Of a stretch of DNA of 55,320 bases, positions 17,403 to 27,494 are shown in pieces. Below the pieces are notes generated by a model that saw nothing but the letters and a program-made list of their open reading frames with translations, made no database searches and was not told the origin of the DNA. This stretch comes from JBFWWP01 sp050246115. GTDB taxonomy: Bacteria; Planctomycetota; UBA8108; UBA1146; JAJFFE01. The stretch lies in the NCBI GenBank assembly GCA_050246115.1, contig JBFWWP010000036.1, positions 1 to 55,320 of the forward strand, written 5' to 3'. The position numbers and the translations under genes are program-made. Position 1 is the first letter of the stretch, and every line of letters starts with the position of its first letter.

Positions 17403-19949
17403 ATGAGCCGCCCCGCGCTTTCCTTTCTTCGCCAACAGGAGGTCTTCTGGCGCGCCGTCGAACTGCGCGGCGCGGAGCGCTCGGCTTACCTCGAGGAGGT
17501 GGGTCAGGAGAGCGTGGACCTGCGCGCCGAAGTCGAAGCCTTGATCGCGTACCACGAAGCCGAAGTCAGCGGTCTCGACCGCCCGCCGGTCACGGCAACG
17601 CTGGTGGGCGCGTCCCCGACCTTGTCGACCGGGACCATGCTCGGGTCCTACCGCGTCGAGCGCTTCCTCGCCGAGGGTGGGATGGGAGCGGTGTACCTTG
17701 CGGAACAGTCGTCACCCCGTCGCACCGTCGCGCTCAAGGTGCTCAAGCCGGGCGCGATGACGCCATCGCTCATGCACCGCTTCGTGCTCGAAGCCGAAGT
17801 CCTGGGCCGTTTGCACCATCCGGGGATCGCGCAGATCTACGATGCAGGACGCTCCGCGGACCAGTGCTACTTTGCGCTCGAGTTCGTTGCGGGTTGCGAT
17901 CTCATTCGTCACGCCGAAGATCGGGCACTGTCGGATCGCGAGCGACTCGCACTCATCGCCCGCGTCGCGGACGCGGTGCAGCATGCGCACCAACGCGGGG
18001 TGATCCACCGCGATCTGAAGCCGTCGAACGTTCTCGTCGACGAAACTGGGCAACCCAAGATCCTCGACTTCGGGGTTGCGCGGGTCGCCGATCGTGACGG
18101 CATCTTGCGTTCGTTCGCAACCGTCGCGGGGCAGGTCGTGGGTACGCTTCCCTACATGAGCCCGGAGCAGGTCTCCGGTGATCCCTACGAAGTCGACGTA
18201 CGCACCGACGTGTACGGACTCGGCGCTCTGCTCTACGAACTCCTGACGGGGAAGCGCCCCTTGGATCTCGAGGGGCGCAGTCTCACGGACGCCTTCCGCG
18301 CGATCGAGCAGGAGGCGCCGTTACCCCTCGGCTCGCTTCGCCCGGACCTCGATCAAGACGTTGCGACGATCGTGCATCACGCCCTCAACAAGGAGCGGGC
18401 TCGTCGCTACGAGTCGGCGGCAGCGTTCGCCGCGGATGTGAGACGCTACCTGCAGAGCCAGCCCATTGCTGCGCGCCCGCTGACGCTGCGGTACCAGATC
18501 TCGCGTTTCGCGCGCCGCAATCGCGGCTTCGTTGCCAGCCTCCTGACGGTCGCCGCGGTCGTAGTGGCGGCAGGCGTCGCGGTCGGCTTCTTCGCCTGGA
18601 ATGAGCATCGAGCCAACGAGAGCAGCGAACGTCTGCTCGCCTATCTCTTCGACCACGTGCTGACGGTCCCCGACCCTTGGCGTGGCGGCGAACGCGACGT
18701 CGCGCTCGCGGACGTCCTGGGGCATGCCGAAGAGAGCGTCGATCGGTTCTTCCCCAATGCGCCTGGGGAGCGGGCGCGGGTTCTCGAGGCCGTGGCGACG
18801 ACCCTGCAGCACTTGGGACGCCTGGAGGAGGCCGAGCGGGTGTTTGCTCGCGCTGCGACTGCGGCTGAGGGCGCCTTTGGACGCCTCGACGAGAAGACGC
18901 TCGCGATCCGTAACGCGCGAGTGGTGACCTTGCAGTCTCTCGGGCGAAATGCGATCGCCCACGCCGAAGCGCAGGCGCTCTTCGATGACGCACGCGCATG
19001 TCTGGGCCCCGATGCGGTGCTGACCTTGAACGCGCTGAACAACCTGGCTCTCTGCACCAAGGAACTCGGCCGTCACGCGCAGGCGCTCGAGTTGTATCGG
19101 GACTGCGTCGCGCGCAAGACGGCTCGTTTTGGCGCCGAGTCCGACGACACTTTGGCGACGCGCGGCAATCTCGCGCACTTGTTGCAGCAGATGGGTCGCC
19201 CACGCGAGGCGGTGCCCGAACTGAGGGCGGTCTTGGCGGGGTATGAACGTCTCTACGGGCGAGCCCACCCCGACACCCTGATCTCGATGGACATCCTCGG
19301 CACGACGCTTCAGAGCGTGGGCGAACTGGAGGAAGCGGAGCGCCTCATTCGCGAAGCCCATAACGGTTCACTAGAGGTCATGGGGGAGAACCACCCCGAC
19401 ACGCTGGCGACGGAGTACCACCTCGCCCAGGTCTTGGCTGCGCGCCAGAGCTTCGAAGAGGCCATTGGTCACTTCGAGCGAGTTCGAACCGAGTTGGTAG
19501 CGACCCTGGGCGAAGCCAACCCCAGAACGATCCAAGTGGCCGTGCAGCAGGGGGGTGCCTTCTTGGAGGCGGGTCGCCTCGATGAAGCCGAGCCATTGAT
19601 CGTGGACGCCGTGATGCAGTCCGATGGTCCGGCGTTCGCGCGTCTGGCGCTGCGCGCGTCGGTTTTGTTCCACCGCGCGCGCCTGGCGGCCCGGCGAGAC
19701 CATCCGGAGGCGCGGGAGTGGTTCGATCGGACTCTCACCTTGGCGCGGGAGTTGTTCGACGCGGAGAGCCCTCACACCGCGCTGGTCCTGGCGGAGTACG
19801 GAGAGTGGCTCGTCGGCCGTGGCGAGACCGAGGCCGCGCGCGGGTTCCTTCGCGACTCCCCCGCGATCCTCGAGAACGCCTATGGGGCCGACGACCGCCG
19901 GACCCGGCGCGCGCGCGCGGCTGCGGAGCGCGCGGAGCGGGTGGAGTAG
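17403..19949 (+). CDS. Membrane Ser/Thr protein kinase with TPR-rich exported domain
   Basis: An 848-residue protein. An N-terminal helical region (1-60) precedes a Hanks-type kinase domain at about 83-345: glycine loop AEGGMGAVY (90-98, first Gly replaced by Ala), lysine K112, HRDLKPSN (202-209), DFG (222-224) and GTLPYMSPEQ. One membrane helix (about 377-400) follows. The exported part (about 450-848) consists of tetratricopeptide repeats of the kinesin-light-chain-like type (e.g. LGRLEEAERVFARAATAAEG; HPDTLISMDILGTTLQSVG), probably a sensor or scaffold. Co-transcribed with the ECF sigma factor one base upstream, as in planctomycete sigma/kinase pairs, where phosphorylation is thought to activate the sigma factor. 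An RHS gene follows in the same direction after 240 bp. Confidence 0.93.
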   Translation: MSRPALSFLRQQEVFWRAVELRGAERSAYLEEVGQESVDLRAEVEALIAYHEAEVSGLDRPPVTATLVGASPTLSTGTMLGSYRVERFLAEGGMGAVYLAEQSSPRRTVALKVLKPGAMTPSLMHRFVLEAEVLGRLHHPGIAQIYDAGRSADQCYFALEFVAGCDLIRHAEDRALSDRERLALIARVADAVQHAHQRGVIHRDLKPSNVLVDETGQPKILDFGVARVADRDGILRSFATVAGQVVGTLPYMSPEQVSGDPYEVDVRTDVYGLGALLYELLTGKRPLDLEGRSLTDAFRAIEQEAPLPLGSLRPDLDQDVATIVHHALNKERARRYESAAAFAADVRRYLQSQPIAARPLTLRYQISRFARRNRGFVASLLTVAAVVVAAGVAVGFFAWNEHRANESSERLLAYLFDHVLTVPDPWRGGERDVALADVLGHAEESVDRFFPNAPGERARVLEAVATTLQHLGRLEEAERVFARAATAAEGAFGRLDEKTLAIRNARVVTLQSLGRNAIAHAEAQALFDDARACLGPDAVLTLNALNNLALCTKELGRHAQALELYRDCVARKTARFGAESDDTLATRGNLAHLLQQMGRPREAVPELRAVLAGYERLYGRAHPDTLISMDILGTTLQSVGELEEAERLIREAHNGSLEVMGENHPDTLATEYHLAQVLAARQSFEEAIGHFERVRTELVATLGEANPRTIQVAVQQGGAFLEAGRLDEAEPLIVDAVMQSDGPAFARLALRASVLFHRARLAARRDHPEAREWFDRTLTLARELFDAESPHTALVLAEYGEWLVGRGETEAARGFLRDSPAILENAYGADDRRTRRARAAAERAERVE

Positions 19950-20189
19950 TCTCAACCCCCTGCGAGCCCCGCGCCGCCTGTCTGCAGGGGCTTTCCTCAC
20001 AGCGACTTACAGAATTCTGGGGCAAACTTGCCGCGGTTGGCGGATGTCCCCTCGGAGGCGCCTTGGGGGGGCGACCAACCGGCCTGCAGCCCGTTTGTGT
20101 GCGTCCCCCGCCTCCGCTACTTGACCGTTTTCGGCGGCCGGCCGATCGGCGCTGGCCCTCGCGCCAAATCGTATTTCACGGAGGTCGTC

Positions 20190-23100
20190 ATGATCGCGTC
20201 GCGGACTCGTATCGGGTTGCTCATCGGATTCGCACTGCTCCCGTTCGCTGCCGCGTGTGAGGCTCACTCGCCACCGTTCGTGCGCGGCGACTGCAACGCG
20301 GATGGCGTCGTCGACGTGGTGGATGCCATTGCCGCCATCAACGCGATCTTCGTCGGCCCGTTGCCCAGCTGCGTCGACGTCTGCGATGCGAATGCCGACC
20401 TCACGGTCGACGTTGCGGATCCGATCTTCCTGCTCAGCTATGTGTTCGGCTTTGGTGCGCCGACGCTGCCACCTCCGTTCCCCGCCTGCGAGTCCGTCGA
20501 AGACTTCATCCGTTGTCCCATGGGATTTCCGCTGTGTCCGCTCGGTCCCATTCCGACCGACTTGGAGATCATCGCGGGGAGCGATCAATGGGGTGCTACG
20601 AACCAGGTGCTTCCGGACGAACTCGTAGTGCTCGCGACCGACGACCAAGGGGCGCCGGTCGAGTTCGTCGACGTCTCGTTCACGGTTGCGACCGGCGGTG
20701 GGCAGATTGTCGGGTCGTCGCACGGGGACACCGATGCGAACGGCCTGGTCCGCGCGCGGTGGCGGCTGGGGGGATCGACCGGCGTGCAGACCGTGATTGC
20801 GGAGGTGGTGGGGCTCGGGAGTGTCGTGTTCCGAGCAACCGCGACCCCGAGTCGTCAACAAGAGCCGACCCTGGAGGGGAGTGATGCCCCTGCCGTCTAC
20901 ACGCACGGACACGTCGTACTGGGCACCGGCGAAGTACGACTCGATCGCTGCGACCTTTCTGTGCCTGGTCGCGGCGATATCCGATTTCGCCTCGCCCGCC
21001 GCTATCGTAGCCAGCTCGGCCACGCGGGAGTCCTCGGTCCGGGATGGGACCTCAATTACGACGAACGCCTCATCATCGAGGAGAACGGTGATGTTCTTCG
21101 GCGGGATGGCGCGGGTCACATCGATCGTTGGATCCGGGAACCGAGTGGTACTTTCGTGTCTCCACGCGGGTACTTCGGCGAGCTGATTGCGCGACCCGAC
21201 GGTACCTACCAGCTCCGGGAGTCGAGCGGCTTCCGTAGGATCTACGACGAGTCGGGGAGACTGGTACGTCACCGCGACCGTCATGGCAACGAGATGCTGC
21301 TGAATCGCGACGCTCTCGGCCGCCTCACCGAGATCTACGATGCCTACGGCCGAGCCTATCAGTTCTTCATCGAGACCCTGCCCTCGGGGCATGCCCGGCT
21401 CACCCGCGTGGTCGATTTCACGGGCCGCGAAGTGCGCTATTCCTACGACTCTGAGGGACGCCTCGTCAGCGCGCGCACACCGGTCGTCGTCGGCAGCACC
21501 ACCGGCAACGACTTCCCGAATGGGCGCACCGAGGTCTACGCTTACGACGTGACCTTCGACGTCGCCGCCGCCGCCGACCCGGCGCTGGCGAGCAATCTCA
21601 TCTCGGTGACGTTCCCGCGCGAAGCCGCCGGCGCCGGTCCGCCGGCCTTGGCTTGGACCTACGGCATCGATCCTCTGAACGCGACCACGTACGACCGGGC
21701 GCTCACGGAGTCCGAAGGGGGGACCAACGCGACGGGTGTCGCCGCCGGCGGCACATCGACCTTCTCCTACGTCAGTGTGAACGTCGGCGCTGCCCCGGGG
21801 CAGCTGCAGCTCCCTCGTTGGGTCGTCCACGTCACGGACCGCGCTGGCAACGAGTTCGAGGCGTCCCACAACGAAGTCGGCCACGCGATCCTGCTGCAAG
21901 AGTTCACGCGAGGGCTACGGCCCGCCGAGCCTCTCCTGTACGAGACGCGTTCGTTCTACGATCTCGATGGCCAACTCCTGCGGCGCGTCTTCCCAGAAGC
22001 GAACGAACTGGTCATCACCTATGACGCGAGCGGTGCTCGCCGCGCGCAGCGCAATCGTCTCGAGATCCGGTTGGTCGCAGGGCCGCGCGGCGGAGGAGAA
22101 GACATCGTCCACAACTTGACCTACGAACCCCTGTACCAACAACCGCTGACGCACGTGGATCCGCGGGGCAATGCCACTCAGTTCGTGCCCCCTATCGGAG
22201 CGGCGTCCGCTGCGCGCTACACGACGACGTGGTCCTACGACTACCAAGAAGGCGTTGGCCCCGTTGCCGAGGCGGTCGAGTTCGGAATCGACCTGACTGG
22301 CGTTCCTCGTGGTCTCGGCGATCTCAATGGTGACGGCCACTTGGCTGCGGATTACGGAGATCGGGTTCGGTGCCAACGCCCAACGGTCTGGCTCCGCCCC
22401 GACAGCCAACAAGCGCTGCAGAGTGCCAGCACCCAGCAGCTGATCCTCGAGGAGTTCCAATGGAACGATCGCGGGCAACGCGTGCGGACCATCGACGCCG
22501 AGGGGAACGTGACCCGTTACGACTACCATCCGGACAACGACCCCGACGGCGATGGAGTGGCGACTCCGCCCGGGCCAATCGCCACGACCCCAGCGCCGTA
22601 CGGCTATCTGCGCTCTGTGACCGACGACGCCGAGACCAGTCCACGGCGTACTGCACCGGTCCCGCCACTTGGGCTCGAGACCTCGTTCGAGCTCGACTCG
22701 GCTGGCAACGTCGTCGCGATCCTGAATCCCCGCGGCGTTCGCACCGAGTTCGAGGTCAACGCCCTCAACGAAACCTTGCGGGTCATCCGCGGCGCCGACA
22801 CCACGGTCGCGAACGGCACGGGTCAGCTGATTCCACCCGAACCGCCTCTTGCGTACCAAACCCACTACCACTACGACGCGAATGGTTGCCTCATCCGGAT
22901 CGACGACGAGAATCGGGGTCAGCCCACGCCGGGAGTCGGCGACTTCGTGTCGCAGATGTTCCGCTACGACATCCTCGATCAGCTCATCGAGCACAGCGTG
23001 GAGGTCGACGCCGCGACCACGGCCGTGTCGGCGCGGCGCTACGACGCCTGCGAGAATCTCACGCGGCTCATTCGTCCCGAGGGCAATCAGGTCGCCTTCG

Positions 23101-26100
23101 AGTACGATGAGCGCAACCTCGTGCTTCGCATGACGCGCGGCTTCTCGAGTCCAGACGCGTCCACCTGCCAGTTCGACTACGATCTCAACGGCAACCTCGC
23201 CCGCTTCCTGGACGCCGAGGACCAAGACGGCGATGGCCTGGGTGAAGCTACGGTCACGACCTACAACGGCTTCGACCGCGTCATTGCGGTGGCCGATCCG
23301 CTCGGCAACGAACGCCGCTACGAGTACGACGTGGCGCTCGACGTGGTTCGCGTGCTCATTTCCGGCCACCCAGCCGACGCCCCAGGAGCGCCAAACACGG
23401 ACCTTCGCGATACGCGCTTCGCCTACGACGAGTCTCATCGACTGTTTCGTGTCGACGAGCTCCTGTTCATGCCTCAGGGCAGTAACCCGGCGCTGCCCGT
23501 GAGTCTGCTCGATCACGACGGCGACGGGCTCGTGACCTCGTATCAGGAGTTCGATGCACTGTCGCGCCGCACGTTCTGGACCGAAGACGACCTCGCGACT
23601 CATGCGCTCGTCTACGATGGCGCTGACCGAGTCGTCGAGCACCTCGATCCCGGGGGGAATCGTGAGCTCAGGGAGCACGACCCCAACTCGAATCTCGTCC
23701 GGGTTACGCGGATCGACACCGCAACGGCAGGCGTGGTCGTCGACGAGGAGTTCCAAGGCGCCAGATCTTTCGATCAACTGGACCGTCTCATCGGTGTCAG
23801 CGGCAATCGCACGGCCCGCTTCGCGTACGACTCGCGTGACCTGCTCGTCGCGATCAGCGACGCGCAAGGGACCGTAATGCTCGACCCGCTGCAGCAGGTC
23901 ACGCCCGAGATCAACGGACCCGGGAACACCACGACGTACGTCCATGACGGCCGCGGCTTGTGCATCGAGATGTCCGCCGACTTGCGGGTCGGGGGCGTGG
24001 GCGAAGCGCCCCTCGATCTGTCGAATCCGTTCAACACCGATGGACGCATCACCGAGTCGTTCGACTACGACCGTAACGCGCGTTTGACGGGCTTCACCGA
24101 CGACAACGGGAATCAGTCCCAATGGAACTACGATGCGCTCGACCGCCTGCGCGAAGTCACTCGCGCCGATGGCACCGTTTACTCGTGTGCATACGATCGT
24201 GACGACAATCTCGTTGCGCGAGTCGATCCCAACGGCTCCGCCATTACCACCGACTACGATGTGCTGAACCGGCCGATCTTCGAGAGTGTCGTTCGGGGAG
24301 CCGGCGTCGGCGGAACCACGGAGTTGAGCTTTGGCTACGACGGACTCGGCCGGCTCGTCCGTTCCACCGACGACAACGGCAGCCCGTCGACCACGCACGG
24401 GGTCACTCACGTTTGGGACTCGCTCGGACGCCCCGTGGAGACCGCAATCGACTCGCGCACGCTGGCAACCACCTGGTCGGGAGACGGCAAGGTTGTCGGT
24501 TGTCGCTACTCGGGAGGGCGTGACGTGTGGCTCACGCACGATGAGCTCGACCGGACGCTCGCGATCACGGAGGGCGGGGCGACGCTGATGACGTACGAGT
24601 GGCTCGGTCCGGGCGTGGAGCGCCCGCTCCAGCGTGAGCACGGCAACGGAACCTCGCTGACCTACAAGAACATCGCCGGTACGCTGGCGTCGGGATACGA
24701 CGAGTTTGCGCGAGTGCAGCAGTTGCGACACTTGGACGGTTCAGGCGGAGAAGTGGTGTGGCGGACCTACCGCTACGATCGGGAGCATCACATGACCGAG
24801 GAGCGCCGGTGGGACGATGCCGGCCGCTCCGATCGATACCAGTACGACTCCTCCTACCGCCTCGATCGGGTCGAGTACGACCTCGGTGCGGCGGGCCTCG
24901 TCCGAGACTTGTTGCAGGCGGAGTACCGCTGGGATGGCGTCGGAAATCGCCGCGAGGTCGACGAAGTGCGCACATCGACGGGCGCGAGCACGGTGTCGTA
25001 CATGACGAACACCACCAACGCTTACACCGGCGTGGGGCCCTCTCCACGGATCTACGATGCAAACGGCAATCTCCTCGGCGACGGCGCGAGAAACTACACC
25101 TATGACTACCAGAATCGGCTGATTGCCGCGCGGCGGGCGAGCGACGGGGCCCTGTTGGGCGAGTACCAGTACGAGGCCGCAGGCCAAAGAGTACGCCGCA
25201 AGGTCTACGACCCGAACCAGCCCGGTTCGGTGCGCCGCGACGTGGCGTACACCTACGACGGTGAAGGACGTTTGGTCGAGGAGATCGGCCCGCAAGGGCT
25301 CGAGGTGAGCTACGTCTACGGAGACCACGAGCGCACGCCGGTTCAGATGGTGCGCACCTCGCTGCACCCGGCGGGCGCGGGCCAGTACTACCTGCACGAG
25401 AATGCCCGCGGCGATGTGGTCGCCGTGACCGATGACAATCAGGGGGTCGTCGAGCGCGTCGTGTACGGCGACTTCGGCGAGCCGACTCGGTTGCTCTCCA
25501 TCCAGAACGAGGTTCTGTTCCGAGGCTACCGCTATGACGATGAGCTCGGGCTCTACTACGGCGACGGCCGTCACTACGATCCGCTCGCGGGACGGTTCCT
25601 GCAGCGGGGCGCGGACCCCGACATGGGGTCGCACGGGAACCCCTACACGCTGGCCGGAAACAGCCCCCTGATGGCTTCGGCTTCGTCCATGGCGTCGACC
25701 GTGTCGGGACTGCGCTCGCCCGATGCGTACACTCCGGGAATCACGGTCGGCGAGTGGTTTGGCGGCTTCTGGAGTTCGCTGACCGAGGACAGCTGGGCCG
25801 CTCACTCCTACAACAACGAGGCGGCCTACATCGAGAAGGTCGCCGAGCTCTACGTCGACGACGGCAACGGTATGGGCATGGTCGCGTTGCTCACCACGGC
25901 AACTCTGATCTCCGATGCCTTCGGCGGTACCGAGGTCTACGAGGCCGGGTCTGGAAACGACCTGGTCACCCTGGTCCATACTGGCAACTATCGCGAACTC
26001 TCGGGCAAGGAACGAGTGGTGAAGGGCATCGCCGGCGGACTGAAGGTGGTCGGCACTGCGTTCCAGGTGTCTTCGGCGGCGCGCGGCCTGACCGGATACA

Positions 26101-27236
26101 CCGTGCGAACGGTGTCCCAGCTCGAGGCGCGAGCTGCGGCGCAAGCGACTTCCCAAGGGGTGTCGAGCACTGCAACGCGCGGGGTCTTGGCCGGGCACGG
26201 GGAGGTCACCGGCAACGTGTTCCGGTTGCCGCGCAACGTGAGTGTGCGGGTGCATTGTAAGTATGGCGACGAGCTCATGGATGCCGTCGGCAACCGGGTC
26301 GATCGTCTCGCCGGCGTTGGGCCCGACGTGCGTGTCTTCAAGGGCGGCGACCTGATTCCCGAGCACATTCTGAGTGCTGGGCCGGAACTGAACATCGCTC
26401 GCAACATGCCGTGGGTGCGCGAGGTCCTCACCGACACCAAACTTTCGACCCTGGTCGAGCAGATCGCCGCCAAGAACCCCGGCGCTGAGGTCCTGATCGA
26501 GTGGTCTGCTTGTCGAGTCGGACCGGGGCAGGGCCTCGGCCAAGTCCTCTACATCCACGCGACTCGGGCGCTGGGGCCGTCCGGGCTCGCCATGGGGGAA
26601 GCCTACTCCGTGGCTTCGTACCAAGTTCGCATTCAAGAGGACGGCGAGATCATCGTCGAGGACGACGCCTTCGGAGTCCCGCCCGGGATCGAGTCCGAGC
26701 TCTGTACGGCGGCGAACGACGGTACCCTACCGACTGACACCTACGAACTCGTGACCGCGCCTTCTTTGCACCCGGACCTGTTCACATGGGCGCCCGACGG
26801 CAGCTTCGCCATTGCCCCGCTCACCACCGTGACGCAAGTCACTTTTACCTACCGGGTCGTGCGCGACGGCCAGCCGTCGGAGACGAAGACGGTGACCGTC
26901 GAAGTGCAGCCCAGCGATCTCTACACCGATCTACCGACCAGCGTCGATCCCATGACCGGCGAAGCGATGGTGACGGTGCCGTGCCTGCTGCTCGGCGGAG
27001 CGCACTATCCGATCTACCAGTTTCGGCTCACGAACAACCCCGCGGACGTTTGTACACCGCCGCACTGGCACGCCTTTGGCGCGGTGTTCCCGCTGGAGTT
27101 CCCGAACTCGGGAATCGTCGATCCGAATCCACCGTCGTGCGGGTTCGGCACCTTCTCCGCTGTACCGCGTGAAGACTTCACGATCAGCGACTCCGCGTGG
27201 CAGGACTTCTTGATCCAACACATCCCGCCGATCTAG
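20190..27236 (+). CDS. Giant RHS/YD-repeat protein with N-terminal dockerin-like module
   Basis: A 2,348-residue exported protein. The start ATG at 20190 has GGAGG five bases upstream. Order: signal peptide (1-about 23, ending AAAC, possibly lipidated), paired EF-hand dockerin-like module (about 30-100), a bacterial Ig-like Big_1 domain (about 125-220), an RHS N-terminal domain (from about 235), then dozens of YD repeats (such as YDALDRLREV, YDSRDLL, YDGLGRLVRS) to an RHS core end at about 1775-1830 with the signature GYRYDDELGLYYGDGRHYDP and GRFLQRGADPD. The 520-residue C-terminal region is separate: helical segment, a domain near 2000-2170 resembling the Stv putative-adhesin domain (AGHGEVTG, HCKYGDELMDAVGN, IEWSACR), a cadherin-like strand repeat and an unclassified end. 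RHS barrels normally enclose a variable toxin. Not followed by an obvious immunity gene. Confidence 0.9.
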   Translation: MIASRTRIGLLIGFALLPFAAACEAHSPPFVRGDCNADGVVDVVDAIAAINAIFVGPLPSCVDVCDANADLTVDVADPIFLLSYVFGFGAPTLPPPFPACESVEDFIRCPMGFPLCPLGPIPTDLEIIAGSDQWGATNQVLPDELVVLATDDQGAPVEFVDVSFTVATGGGQIVGSSHGDTDANGLVRARWRLGGSTGVQTVIAEVVGLGSVVFRATATPSRQQEPTLEGSDAPAVYTHGHVVLGTGEVRLDRCDLSVPGRGDIRFRLARRYRSQLGHAGVLGPGWDLNYDERLIIEENGDVLRRDGAGHIDRWIREPSGTFVSPRGYFGELIARPDGTYQLRESSGFRRIYDESGRLVRHRDRHGNEMLLNRDALGRLTEIYDAYGRAYQFFIETLPSGHARLTRVVDFTGREVRYSYDSEGRLVSARTPVVVGSTTGNDFPNGRTEVYAYDVTFDVAAAADPALASNLISVTFPREAAGAGPPALAWTYGIDPLNATTYDRALTESEGGTNATGVAAGGTSTFSYVSVNVGAAPGQLQLPRWVVHVTDRAGNEFEASHNEVGHAILLQEFTRGLRPAEPLLYETRSFYDLDGQLLRRVFPEANELVITYDASGARRAQRNRLEIRLVAGPRGGGEDIVHNLTYEPLYQQPLTHVDPRGNATQFVPPIGAASAARYTTTWSYDYQEGVGPVAEAVEFGIDLTGVPRGLGDLNGDGHLAADYGDRVRCQRPTVWLRPDSQQALQSASTQQLILEEFQWNDRGQRVRTIDAEGNVTRYDYHPDNDPDGDGVATPPGPIATTPAPYGYLRSVTDDAETSPRRTAPVPPLGLETSFELDSAGNVVAILNPRGVRTEFEVNALNETLRVIRGADTTVANGTGQLIPPEPPLAYQTHYHYDANGCLIRIDDENRGQPTPGVGDFVSQMFRYDILDQLIEHSVEVDAATTAVSARRYDACENLTRLIRPEGNQVAFEYDERNLVLRMTRGFSSPDASTCQFDYDLNGNLARFLDAEDQDGDGLGEATVTTYNGFDRVIAVADPLGNERRYEYDVALDVVRVLISGHPADAPGAPNTDLRDTRFAYDESHRLFRVDELLFMPQGSNPALPVSLLDHDGDGLVTSYQEFDALSRRTFWTEDDLATHALVYDGADRVVEHLDPGGNRELREHDPNSNLVRVTRIDTATAGVVVDEEFQGARSFDQLDRLIGVSGNRTARFAYDSRDLLVAISDAQGTVMLDPLQQVTPEINGPGNTTTYVHDGRGLCIEMSADLRVGGVGEAPLDLSNPFNTDGRITESFDYDRNARLTGFTDDNGNQSQWNYDALDRLREVTRADGTVYSCAYDRDDNLVARVDPNGSAITTDYDVLNRPIFESVVRGAGVGGTTELSFGYDGLGRLVRSTDDNGSPSTTHGVTHVWDSLGRPVETAIDSRTLATTWSGDGKVVGCRYSGGRDVWLTHDELDRTLAITEGGATLMTYEWLGPGVERPLQREHGNGTSLTYKNIAGTLASGYDEFARVQQLRHLDGSGGEVVWRTYRYDREHHMTEERRWDDAGRSDRYQYDSSYRLDRVEYDLGAAGLVRDLLQAEYRWDGVGNRREVDEVRTSTGASTVSYMTNTTNAYTGVGPSPRIYDANGNLLGDGARNYTYDYQNRLIAARRASDGALLGEYQYEAAGQRVRRKVYDPNQPGSVRRDVAYTYDGEGRLVEEIGPQGLEVSYVYGDHERTPVQMVRTSLHPAGAGQYYLHENARGDVVAVTDDNQGVVERVVYGDFGEPTRLLSIQNEVLFRGYRYDDELGLYYGDGRHYDPLAGRFLQRGADPDMGSHGNPYTLAGNSPLMASASSMASTVSGLRSPDAYTPGITVGEWFGGFWSSLTEDSWAAHSYNNEAAYIEKVAELYVDDGNGMGMVALLTTATLISDAFGGTEVYEAGSGNDLVTLVHTGNYRELSGKERVVKGIAGGLKVVGTAFQVSSAARGLTGYTVRTVSQLEARAAAQATSQGVSSTATRGVLAGHGEVTGNVFRLPRNVSVRVHCKYGDELMDAVGNRVDRLAGVGPDVRVFKGGDLIPEHILSAGPELNIARNMPWVREVLTDTKLSTLVEQIAAKNPGAEVLIEWSACRVGPGQGLGQVLYIHATRALGPSGLAMGEAYSVASYQVRIQEDGEIIVEDDAFGVPPGIESELCTAANDGTLPTDTYELVTAPSLHPDLFTWAPDGSFAIAPLTTVTQVTFTYRVVRDGQPSETKTVTVEVQPSDLYTDLPTSVDPMTGEAMVTVPCLLLGGAHYPIYQFRLTNNPADVCTPPHWHAFGAVFPLEFPNSGIVDPNPPSCGFGTFSAVPREDFTISDSAWQDFLIQHIPPI

Positions 27237-27255
27237 GCTCTGTAGTTCCAGTCTG

Positions 27256-27290
27256 ACCCGAAGCAAGCGCGCACCGCGCTTGCTTCGGGT
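27256..27290 (+). terminator. Perfect 16-bp hairpin after the RHS gene
   Basis: ACCCGAAGCAAGCGCG (27256-27271) and its exact reverse complement (27275-27290) flank a CAC loop, 20 bases after the RHS stop codon. No T tract follows, so it may act as a processing or stabilising hairpin as well as a terminator. A similar hairpin lies at 43124-43155, which suggests a dispersed family. Confidence 0.65.
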
Positions 27291-27464
27291 TGCGCTCAGC
27301 TCCTGAGTGAGTGACGCCGCGCCGCGGCTCAGACGTACTCCGGTGCCGGCGAACCCGGGGCGGTTCAATCCAGACGCGGTTCGGCTACTTGAATCCGTAC
27401 TCGTACACGTCGTGAGCGGTGCACGTACTTCGTACACGAACGAGGAGTGCCAGTGTGCAGCCGG

Positions 27465-27494
27465 GTACGAGTACGAGTACGAGTACGAGTACGG
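27465..27494. repeat. Hexanucleotide microsatellite (GTACGA)4 plus one imperfect copy
   Basis: GTACGA occurs four times in a row (27465-27488) followed by GTACGG. The sequence reads as Tyr-Glu on one strand and Arg-Thr on the other, but no supported gene covers it. Each unit is near-palindromic (GTAC), so it could be a protein-binding tandem site or a slippage-prone tract. Confidence 0.85.

Noticed and set aside
24565..26636. Long antisense open frames opposite the RHS gene (up to 938 codons)
   Set aside because: They mirror codon bias of the real frame and have no coherent protein character; treated as shadows.
27361..27420. tRNA-like T-loop text (GGTTCAATCC)
   Set aside because: No matching acceptor or anticodon stem; T-stem does not pair.
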